Assembly (NCBI GenBank): GCA_013180625.2
Contig: SNVD02004786.1
Coordinates: forward strand, 144,103-208,102
Origin: Boswellia sacra
Lineage: Eukaryota > Streptophyta > Magnoliopsida > Sapindales > Burseraceae
DNA length: 64,000 nt
Reading direction: 5' to 3'
The notes under the pieces are model-generated. The model did no database searches and had not been told where the DNA came from. It saw only the letters and a program-made list of their open reading frames with translations. Both the position numbers and the translations under genes were made by a program. Shown one piece after another: positions 25,168 to 35,300 of this stretch (positions are counted from its first letter, which is position 1; every line of letters starts with the position of its first letter).

Positions 25168-28100
25168 CTAAGGCTTTTCTAGATTTTCAAATCTTGTTGT
25201 ACCCAATGCCTTAGTGAACAAGTCAGTCAATTGTCTATCAGTGGAGATGTGTTCAATGTATATCACCTTAGATTCTACTAGCTCCCTTATAGAATGGTAT
25301 CTAATGTCAATGTGTTTTGTTCTAGAATACTGAATAGGATTTTTAGAAATATTTATAGCACTAGTATTATCACAAAACACAGTTATAGGCTTTTGTTCAA
25401 TGCCATAATCACTCAACATTTGCTTTATCCATAATAGTTGTGTGCAACAACTCCCTGCTGCTATGTATTCGGCTTCTGCTGTAGATAAAGATATTGAATT
25501 CTGCTTCTTGCTGTGCCATGAAACCAAGTTAGTACCAAGATAAAAACAACTTCCTGAAGTACTTTTTCTGTCATCTGCATTTCTTGCCCAATTAGCATCA
25601 CTAAACCCTGCAAGACAATCATTTGTATCTTTAGAAAACTATATTCCATAATCATGTGTTCCATGAACATACCTGATGATTCTCTTAGCTGCTTCAAGAT
25701 GTGATTCTTTGGGATTTGCTTGAAATCTAGCACAAAGTCCTATACTAAAGCACAAGTCTGGTCTGCTTGCTGTGAGTTATAGTAGGCTATCAATAATGCT
25801 TCTGTACAAGCTTGCATCAACATCTTTTCCTACATTATCTTTTGAAAGTTTTAGATTAGTACTGATAGGATTTTTCATTGGTTTTGCATTCTCAAGCCCA
25901 AACTTCTTTACAAGATTTTTGGCGTATTTTGATTGAGATATAAATATCCCATCATTCATTTGCTTAACCTGCAATCCAAGAAAGAAATTAATTCTCCTAC
26001 CATGCTCATCTCAAACTCTTCCTACATCAACTTAACAAACTCATTAATTTTGCTTTTGTTAGTTGATCCGAAAACAATGTTATCAACATATATTTGAGCA
26101 ACAATAAAATAATATGATGCATGTTTGATAAACAAGGTCTTATCATTGCTGCCTCTTTTATAACCTCTGTTGATTAAAAAATTAGTCAACCATTCATACT
26201 AGGCTCTAGGAGCTTGTTTCAAACCATACAAAGCTTTGTACAATTTGTACGCAAAATCTAGATGTTGAGGATCTTCAAATCCTTTAGGCCGTTCAACAAA
26301 AGCTTCTTCATTGAGATAGCCATTTAAAAATGCAGTTTTAACATCCATTTGGTTCAATTTAAAATCAAGCAAACAAGCAATTGCAAGTAGTAATCTGATT
26401 GACTCAAGTTTAGCTACTGTTGCAAAGGTTTCATCAAAGTCTATGCCTTCAACTTGTGTGTAACCTTGTGCAACTAGCCTAGTCTTATTTCTAACTACTT
26501 GTCCACTTTCATCAGTTTTATTTTTGAAAATCCATTTAGTTCCAATGATATTTGTACCACTTGGCCTAGGAACTAATTCCTATACTTCATTTCTCTTAAA
26601 CTGATTTAGTTCATCTTGCATAGCTTGAATCCACACTTCTTCTTTTAAGGCTTCTTTCACATTTTTTGGCTCAACTAAAGAAACATAACATGCAAACCTT
26701 ACCTGATTTCTTACCTTGCTTTGAGTTTTCATCATGCCATTTGGTGTTCCAATGATAGAACTTGTTGGATGTGCCTTCTGAATCCATGTGGGTGGATCTT
26801 TTCTATCATCATCATTCTGAATTGAATTTTTGTTCAAATCTGAGTTATCAGATGTTACTGTTACGTCTGGCATAACAGCATCTGTTTCTTCCTTCATAAT
26901 AGCATCTTCTTTTTTATAGCTGTCTGGATCTGATTTTTCTACATCTTCTGTGAAACTGGTTATGCTTTCCTCTTGTGGGTATTTTGCATAATCATGAAGG
27001 TTATTAAATACTACATTTGCAGATTCTATGACTGCCTCAGTTCTCAGATTGTAAACTCGAAAAGCTTTGCTGTTTTGTGCATATCCCACAAAGACTCCTT
27101 CATCACTCCTTGGATCCAATTTTCCTAACAGTTCTTTGTCGTTTAAGATGTAACACCTGCAATCAAAGACATGAAAAATATTTCAAATTAGGTTTTCTTC
27201 CTCTCAAAATTTCATAAGGTGTCTGGTTAGTGCCAGGTCTAAGAAAAACTCTATTTGAAATATAACAAGCAGTGCTTATTGCTTAAGCCCATAGTCTTTT
27301 TGTCAATTTCTTGCTATTGAGCATTACTCTTGCCATCTCTTGAAGAGTTCTGTTCTTCCTCTCCACAATGTCATTCTGTTTAGGAGTTTTAGGAGCTGAA
27401 AATTCATGATCAATTCCATGATATTTACAAAAATCAGCGTAGCTAATATTTTCAAACTCTTTGCCATGATCACTTCTTATTCTCACAATTCTTCCTATAT
27501 TTCTATTTTGCTCATTTTCAAGCTTAACACAAAGGTTCCTGAAAGCATCAAAGGTGTCAGATTTTTCTTTAATAAAATCAACCCAAGTATATCTAGAAAA
27601 ATCATCCATACAAACAAATATATATCTCTTATCTGTAATGCTTTCAATTTGCATAGGACCCATAAGATCCATGTGAAGCAAATCAAGTATCTTAGAAGTG
27701 CTAAGATGTGGATTTGATTTGTGTGAACTTCTTATTTGTTTTCCTATTTTACATGGTCCACAAATTTTATCAATTTTGTCATCAAGTTTAGGAACTCCTT
27801 TTACAGCACTTAACTTAGTTAATTTAACCAAGTCTTTGTAATTTAAGTGTCCTAACTTTTGATGCCACAATTCTAAATCCGAAATCCTAGCTTGAAATAC
27901 AATCTTAACCAAATAACAATTATCCGAAGATCTATTACCTTTAAGAATGCATTTACCAAAATTATCTAAGACCATACATTTGTTTTGTGTGAAATTAACA
28001 ATATACTTGTCATCACATATCTGACTAATACTAATAAGATTAGATTTCAAACCTTCAACTAACAAGACATTTTGAAAATTGGGTAAACCTTTGACATTCA

Positions 28101-28790
28101 AAGTGCCTTTACCAATGATCTTACTCTTTGCTCCATCTCCATAGGTGACATTACCATCCTTGCATACTTTAAAGTTTGTTAGAAACAGTTTATTTCCAGT
28201 CATGTGCCTAGAACAACCGCTGTCAAAATACCACAAATCATTAAAAGCATGATTAAGTGTAGTAAAAGCAATATGGCATACTGTTTTGTCTTTCCTAACC
28301 CACTGCAGTCGTGATTTAGGTAACAGTTTGAACTGTTTTGATCTTTTATGCAAAATATTCAACAATTTAAAGCATCTAGGCCTACTATGTCCCTTTTTAC
28401 CACAAAATAATAAGAAGGAATGAAATGTTTCATCACTCTTTGAACTAGGACTTGACTTTAAAGAGTTAAGTTCAGAATTTTTACCTACTGTTAAAGCTTT
28501 TACAAAGACTATTTTTGATGTAGATGCAATATTACCTTCTGTATACCCCAATTCATGTTTGTTGGAGTTGTCTCTTCCAAGGTTCAAGACCTGATCAAGT
28601 TTGGCTGCTCCAATTTTGAGTTGATCAACACACCTCTTGCTTTCAACCAGTTTTGTTATGATTTTCTCAATATGTGCTGTTTTGTCTGTCAAAACAGTTT
28701 CCAATTCTATGATTTGGTTTTCAGCAAAGGATTTTTCACATTCCAGCTTCTCAATCTTCTTCTTCAAGGCTTTAATTTATACCTTCTGAC
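25168..28790 (-). pseudogene. Degenerate copia pol polyprotein of element A
   Basis: From right to left: zinc-knuckle remnant (FCGKKGHSRPRC, first Cys lost); protease WYFDSGCSRHMTG near 28215; pre-integrase LWHQKLGHLNYKDL near 27860; integrase core with HMDLMGP, RIRSDHGKEF and the QND.VERKNRTLQE region, which keeps the first D, second D and final E; then a stop after KRLWA near 27283. The remainder continues with SDEGVFVGYAQNSKAFRVYN (27060-27119); the reverse transcriptase (WIFKNKTDESGQVVRNKTRL; AFLNGYLNEEAFVERPKGF), with stops near 26200, 26020 and 25775; and RNase H (SLSTAEAEYIAAGSC; FCDNTSAINIS; TKHIDIRYHSIRELVES), which ends near 25168. The RT active-site box YVDD reads YVDN (codons 26079-26090), which removes one catalytic Asp. 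Confidence 0.93.
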
Positions 28791-28959
28791 TCAGCCATTC
28801 ACCATAGAGTGCATTGTATGTTTCTTGTAACTCTTTATAGTATTCTGGTCCTTCTTCTTCATCTGAATGATCAACACTGGTTCTGCAATTATTTGTTATG
28901 TCAGGCATAACAGCTTTTCTTTTATCTGCTGCAGATGCTGTAAATGCAACAAAATTGCT

Positions 28960-29988
28960 CTAGCAATCTTGATCTTCTAACTCCGATTCTGATTCATCAC
29001 TCCAGGTTGTTGTCAGTCCTTTGTTTTTCTTCTTGAGATTAGCACATTCAGATTGAATATGCCCATTACTAGAACATTCATAACACTGAATTTGCCCTTT
29101 GTTTTCAGGTTGTCTTGGCTTCTTCTTATCATTCTCATTGCTGAACTTTCTGAATTTTTCATTACTTGAGTTTGACGACTTTCCCTGATTCTTTTTCCTG
29201 AAATTTCTTTTCATGAACTTCACATAGTTTCTTGTTAGAAAAGTAATTTGTTTAGAATCAGTTTCATCAAACTCATCACTACATTCATCATCAGATTTTT
29301 CAGCTTTCACATTAAATGCAATGCTTTTACCTTTTTGCTTCCTAGTAGTTTGATTTATTTCAAAGTTTTGGAGAATGCCAATCAATTCATCAACTCTCAT
29401 TTCATCAGTGTTTTTAACTTCCTCAATGGCTGAGATTTTGGGTTGAAATTTATCTTGGACAGACCTAATTATCTTACTAACAACTTCTGCATCAGTGAAA
29501 GTTTTGCTAAGCATGTATTCTGAATTTGTAATGTGACATATCTTAGTGTAAAACTCAGAAATTGATTCATCCTCATGCATCATCAGATTTTCAAATTGAG
29601 AATTTAGCCTCATTAATTTAGATCTTTTAACAGATGCAGTACCTTCATGTTTTACCTCAAGTATTTTCCATGCTTCTTTGGCCACTTTGCATCTAGAAAT
29701 CTGTCCGAAGTTGTTTAAGTCTACTGCAGCAAAGATTGTATTGAGAACCTTTGAATTCCAGTTGAAACATTGGTATTCTTCATCAGTCCATTCATCCTCC
29801 GGTTTTGGTTCAGAATCACCAAAAGTATTCAATTTTGTTGGCGGTGCCTATCCTTTAAGCACACTAGTCCATGCCCTGTCATCAAGAGATTTGATATACA
29901 TCATCATTCTTACCTTCCAATATGAATAATTACCATCATCAAGAATGGATGGTTGTGTTCCGGATCCTCCACTGCGAATAAACTCCAT
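28960..29988 (-). pseudogene. Degenerate copia gag of element A
   Basis: The gag start is the ATG at 29988-29986 (MEFIRSGGSGTQPSILDDG, NYSYWKVRMMMYIKSLDDR). Codon 47 is an in-frame TAG (29850-29848), after which the frame runs open for 290 codons. It includes the conserved gag core (YQCFNWNSKVLNTIFAAVD; EDESISEFYTKICHIT) and the knuckle CYECSSNGHIQSEC. The frame ends at 28960 and, after another stop, joins a coiled-coil-like Glu/Lys-rich stretch leading into pol. Confidence 0.9.
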
Positions 29989-30037
29989 CCTTCCAAATTA
30001 GTATGATCGTTTTCTTCACTTATCTATCAGTGAACCT

Positions 30038-30049
30038 GCTCTGATACCA
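30038..30049 (-). other. Primer binding site of copia element A
   Basis: The minus strand reads TGGTATCAGAGC, complementary to the 3' end of plant initiator tRNA-Met, two bases from the 5' LTR. Confidence 0.92.
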
Positions 30050-30051
30050 AT

Positions 30052-30955
30052 TGAAAGTTCTAGAGGTATACAGTTATAAGAAATATAATATTAAACTGTA
30101 AAGTAAATCGGCACAGGAGGATTTTACGTGGTTCGGTTATAAAAACCTACGTCCACGGATAGCTATAGAGCTACAATTCACTAAGTTCTTGTTTGTACAA
30201 TCTTTAGGACCTTTTATAGTGTTGACTCACTCTCACACACTGACCTAATCTTTGACAAACAAAATCCCGCCAAGATCTTAAACTCTAGTGACACTGCCCA
30301 CTCTCTGTCGCAGATAACTTAACAACACACTGTTAAGTTACACATAACAATGACGTTTGACACTGAATTACATAAACACCTAACCCGCAAGTTATCCGAA
30401 CTGTCTACTAACTCACACAGACTCAATCAACAACTCATGTACGATTTCTACCACTTATACATGAATCAAAAGACTCAAAGAATCAAATCAAAGAAGACAT
30501 TCCTTTTGCGTTGAAGCTCTCTTCTATGAATTCATGGAATGCCGAACTCAAGACTCTCTCACAACCAAAACAGCTAACACGTTAATCTCTCAATCACATA
30601 ATCAGCCGTCTGAATAGCTTTGTATATATATAGTGAGAGGTCTGACCGAAATCTCCTAGAAATTATGTAAAAATTCTAATCAAAATCATATTAGGATTAG
30701 GAGAAATAAAATAGGAAGTGTTATAAACAAACTCCAAAAGGAATTAAGACAAATAAATATTCTCCTATTCTAATTAGGATACAAGATATTATATCCTAAT
30801 CTAAAGAGGTATTTATTACAAATCAAATACTTCCTAAAATATAATTCTAGAAACATTAAAATAGGAATAAAAATAATATTATTGTTTTATCACAAATTGA
30901 TCAAAACTCATCATGTGCATGATACATACATATGTAGTAGACTTTGACACCAATA
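30052..30955 (-). repeat. 5' LTR of copia element A
   Basis: 904 bp. The same blocks as in the 3' LTR are present, and the outer terminal dinucleotide is mutated (…CCAATA instead of …CCAACA on the plus strand). It abuts the right-hand GGTAT duplication. Confidence 0.93.
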
Positions 30956-30996
30956 GGTATAATCTAAAATAAATTTATAAATTTTAAATTTTAAAT

Positions 30997-31906
30997 TGAA
31001 AGTTCTGGAAGTATGCAGTTATAAGAAATATAACAGTGAACTGTAAAGTAAATCGGCACAGGAGGATTTTACGTGGTTCGGTTATAAATCTACGTCCACG
31101 GACAGCTATAGAGCTGCAATTCAATAAGTTCTTGTTTGTACAATCTTTAGGACCTTTTACAGTGCTGACTCACTCTCACACACAGACCTAATCTTTGTAA
31201 AACAAAATATTCGCAAAGATCTTAAACTCTAGTGACACTGCCCACTCTCTGCTATAGATAACTTAACAGCACACTGTTAAGTTATACATAACACCCGATG
31301 TCTAACACTAAATTACATAAACACTTAACCCGCAAGTTATCCCTAGTGTCTATTAACTCACACAGACTCAATCAATAACTCATGTACGATTTCTACCACT
31401 CATACATGAATCAAAAGACTCAAAGAATCAAATCAAAGAAGACATTCCTTTTGCGTTGAAGCTCTTTTCTATGAATTCATGGAATGCCGAACTCAAGACT
31501 CTCTCACAACTAAAACAGCCAACACGTTAATCTCTCAATCACGTTCTCAGCCGCCTGAAAAGCTTTGTATATATATAGTGAGAGGTCTGATCGAAATCTC
31601 CTAGAAATCATGTAAAAATTCTAATCAAAATCATATTAGGATTAGGAGAAATAAAATAGGAAGTGTTATAAACAAACTCCAAAAGAAATTAGGACAAATA
31701 AATATTCTCCTATTCTAATTAGGATACAAGATATTATATCCTAATCTAAAGAGATATTTATTACAAATCAAATACTTCCTAAAATATAATTCTAGAAACA
31801 TTAAAATAGAAATAAAAATAATATTCTTGTTTTATCACAAATTGATCAAAACTCATCATGTGTATGATATATATATATATATATATAGTAAACTTTGACA
31901 CCAACA
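30997..31906 (-). repeat. Solo LTR, same family as element A
   Basis: 910 bp, starting TGAAAGTTCT and ending GACACCAACA on the plus strand, aligning end to end with both LTRs of element A. Its own 5-bp duplication TAAAT flanks it (30992-30996, 31907-31911), so it is a separate insertion later reduced to one LTR by recombination. A TATA-like box (minus strand) lies at about 31566-31580, and an expanded TA run at 31868-31887. Confidence 0.93.
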
Positions 31907-31911
31907 TAAAT

Positions 31912-32322
31912 ATTTTTTAATTAAAATGAGATTTAAAAAGGGATTTTGAGAGATTCAAATAACAATACCCCTATCCTTTTCTTCGGCTTGAAGCCGAGCC
32001 TGGCCTGCACAGCCCCGCCCTTTGCCACCCCTGCCCAGGAGTAATATGCATTTAACAAAACTCCAATGTTACTAGAAATGATCCAGGCCCAACAGGTGGT
32101 CATCGGCCGAAGATGGGCCTCAGCCCACTAGTATCAGCCCAATATGAAAATATCGAAAACAGTATCTTATCTCCAACGCATCGCTAACTGAAAACTGTCC
32201 TCTTCAGTTCACCTCTCTTTTCCGTCACCAACTTTTCTCAGCTTCCAAACAATGAACCAACAAGAAGCTGCTTAACACTAACACCCTTACACACTCTCTA
32301 TCTAACTTTCACTATCCCGAAA
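31912..32322 (+). promoter_or_regulatory. Upstream region and leader of the CRM-domain gene
   Basis: Only about 410 bases separate the solo LTR from the start codon. The last ~130 bases are CT-rich (CTCTTCAGTTCACCTCTCTTTTCC, ACACTCTCTATC), typical of a plant 5' leader. No clear TATA box at a standard distance. The core promoter must lie here or overlap the LTR. Confidence 0.5.
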
Positions 32323-35300
32323 ATGGCCCTTGCAACCTCGAAAATAACCGAATTGCAATTCCGGAACTCACTCACACTCGGTGTCACACTCCCACTACAC
32401 TCTCCTTCTTTCAACTTCCTCCTCTACTCTTCCCGTAAAACGCTGTCGTATCACCTCCTTAAACCCTTCTCCTCTCTCCGCACCAACCAAAACCCTAAAC
32501 GGACCCCCAAGCCTCGCTCTCCCTCCTCCTCCGCTCCTTGGCTCAACAAGTGGTCCTCCCCTGGCCCTCCGTTAATCGATAATGACACCAAATCCAACGG
32601 CGGCAATCAAAGACAAACAGAATCCCAAACTCGGTACTTGGACAACGACAAAGGCCAAAACGCAATTGACCGAATCGTTTTGCGCTTGCGGAATTTAGGC
32701 TTAGGATCCGACGATGAAGACGAAGACAAAGAACAGGAAGAGGAAGAGGAAGGTTTGGATTCAATGCCGGTGACCGGCGAGGAGAAGTTAGAAGATTTGT
32801 TGAGGCGAGAATGGGCCAGGCCGAATGCGATATTTAGGGATGAAATGAACGGAGGGGAGGAGTCGGTGCTGCCGTGGGAAAGAGAGGAGAGCGAGAGAGG
32901 GGGAGAGGAAACGGTGGGAATGAGGAGGAGGAGGGCGGTGAAGGCGCCAACGTTGGCGGAGCTGACGATTGAGGACGAGGAATTGAGGCGGTTGAGGAGG
33001 ATGGGAATGCATCTGAGGGAGAGGATTAATGTTCCGAAAGCTGGAATCACGCAGGCGGTGCTGGAGAAGATTCATGATAAGTGGAGGAAGGATGAGCTTG
33101 TGAGGCTCAAGTTTCATGAGGTGCTTGCTTGTGATATGAAGACTGCCCATCAAGTTGTTGAGGTCAGTTTCTTCATTTGTTATCGACTCATACTGTACTT
33201 ACAAACTAATTGCCGGAATTTATTTAATTACATCATGTCCCGTCAAGTTGTGTACAAGTAGTTGGTAAGTGCAGAAATTTATACTATTTCTTGTATATAA
33301 ACCTCATTGAAGCTAGGTAGCAGGCCACATTGCTCATTTGTCAGAATTTGATTGACTAGGTTGTCACTGGCCTAGTTATCTCATTCTCTCTACCTTGCCA
33401 TAAATTAACGTTGCAACTTTTTAGTAAATTTGCGGGTTGCTTCAATTTTAGTTGCATTTTATAATTGTTTTCTCTTTTCATTTTTGGTCTTTTCTATGAT
33501 ATATTAGAGAATAATACCAATGGTCACTGAGTGCTTATAGTGATATTCAGCGTCGAACAGGAGGATTAGTTATATGGAGGTCAGGAAGTGTCATGGTGGT
33601 TTATCGAGGAAGTAATTATGAAGGGCCTTCTTTTAAATCACAAATTGTTGATAGGGAAGGAGATGATCTTTTTGTCCCAGACGTATCTACTGCTGATGGC
33701 ACAACTGTGAGAAGTGTCAATGGTGGAACTTCAACTCTAGTAAACAGTGAGCTGGCTGTCGAGAGTCCTGATAACACTGGGACCATGACAGAAGAGGAAG
33801 CTGAGTATAACATTTTACTTGACAGTCTAGGTCCTCGTTTTCATGAGTGGTGGGGTACAGGAGTACTACCAGTTGATGCTGATTTACTTCCTCAAAAAGT
33901 TCCTGGTTACAAAACACCTTTCAGGGTTCTTCCTACTGGAATGCGATCTCGACTGACCAACGCAGAAATGACTGATTTACGGAAACTTGCTCGAAAGCTC
34001 CCTTGTCATTTTGCACTTGGTACTATTTACCTCCTATCTTTCCTATAACAGTTTCTGTTTCTTGAGTTAGTATTCACCTCTAAATTTTTAATATAGGGAG
34101 GAATAGAAACCATCAGGGTCTGGCAGCTGCTATAATTAAGCTTTGGGAGAAAAGCCTTGTTGCAAAGATTGCTGTAAAACGAGGTATCCAGAATACAAAT
34201 AACAAACTAATGGCTGAGGAGCTGAAGGTGTGTTCTATTCTCTTGCCCATATTGTTCAAGACATTAGCCAGTGCCATCACTTGAGCTTTAAAGTACTAAT
34301 ATTGCAGCAAGATGCAAAAGCCTTGTCTACATATATATATGTATATGGTAAAAAGTCCTTGGTCTCATGATTGAGGTCAAGGGTTTAAATCTCGTTAGGG
34401 CCACTTACTTGGGGTACATATCCCACAAGTTCCAAACTACTAAGCTTCTAGGTGTAGGGCTAAGGGATTTTTGGGTATATATATATATAAAAAAAAAAAT
34501 AAAACTACAGAACAATATCTCTGGTCCTTTTTGATATTTTTCAATCATTATATAAAAAATAATTCTGTACCAATGTCAAATTATAGTCACCATAAAGTTT
34601 TGTGCTTTAAGCATTTCTAATATACATTCTCAAGACTGGGTAGGTCATAGTGAGTGCGGTGATATATTACCTCTCTCTTTTGTCGTGTTTTATATTTTGC
34701 AATGGTTATTCAAAAAACTCATACTGTTCGAATGTCAAATTATAGTCATGACAAAGTTTCCAGCTTTAGGAATTTCTACTATACATTTTAAAGATTGAGT
34801 AGGTCTTAGTTATTGGGGTGATAAACTGGAAAACATTATTTTGTCTGCATAAACTATTGACACATTATTTTTATTTAAAAAAAGTTCATTTTGGGCCTTT
34901 TTCTCCATAACATTTGCTGCACTTTCCTGAGAAGACAGAAGAGTATTCTATTTATGCGACATGGCAATTAAAGCTGGTTTTAAATTTTCATCTGCTTGAC
35001 AGACTTTAACAGGAGGCACCTTGCTGCTCAGAAACAAGTATTATATTGTTATATACCGTGGAAAAGATTTTCTCCCAACAAGTGTAGCTGCTGCTTTGGC
35101 AGAAAGAGAGGAATTTGCAAAACGGATCCAAGGTGTTGAAGAGAAAGTGCGTAGCAGGGCATTGGATGTCACTTCATCAGGTGGAAATCAAGGACATGCT
35201 CCTGCAGGTTCTTTGGCTGAGTTTTATGAGGCTCAATCTCGGTGGGGAAGAGAAGTATCTGCTGAAGAACTTAAGGAGATGATTGAAGAAGCTTCCAAAG

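Larger units (their letters stand above)
22629..30955 (-). mobile_element. Full-length Ty1/copia retrotransposon A (Maximus/SIRE-like), inactivated
   Basis: An 8327-bp element on the minus strand: 5' LTR at 30052-30955, primer site, gag, pol in copia order (protease-integrase-RT-RNase H), a long post-pol region, polypurine tract, 3' LTR at 22629-23531. It is flanked by a perfect 5-bp duplication, GGTAT, at 22624-22628 and 30956-30960. Gag and pol contain several in-frame stops, and the RT motif reads YVDN, so it cannot be autonomous. A gag with a CxxCxxxGHxxxxC knuckle, LTRs near 0.9 kb and ~1.6 kb between RNase H and the 3' LTR fit the Maximus/SIRE lineage (inference). The two LTRs differ by visible substitutions every few tens of bases, so the insertion is not recent. 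Confidence 0.95.

Noticed and set aside
22629..31906. Three LTRs as one tandem element formed by unequal recombination
   Set aside because: The outer pair and the third LTR have different target duplications (GGTAT and TAAAT) and are separated by 41 bp of non-element sequence.
32543..33153. Antisense open frames of 73-147 codons opposite exon 1 of the CRM gene
   Set aside because: They mirror a GC-richer coding exon and have Ser/Pro/Leu composition from its complement; the sense frame has the recognised domain.
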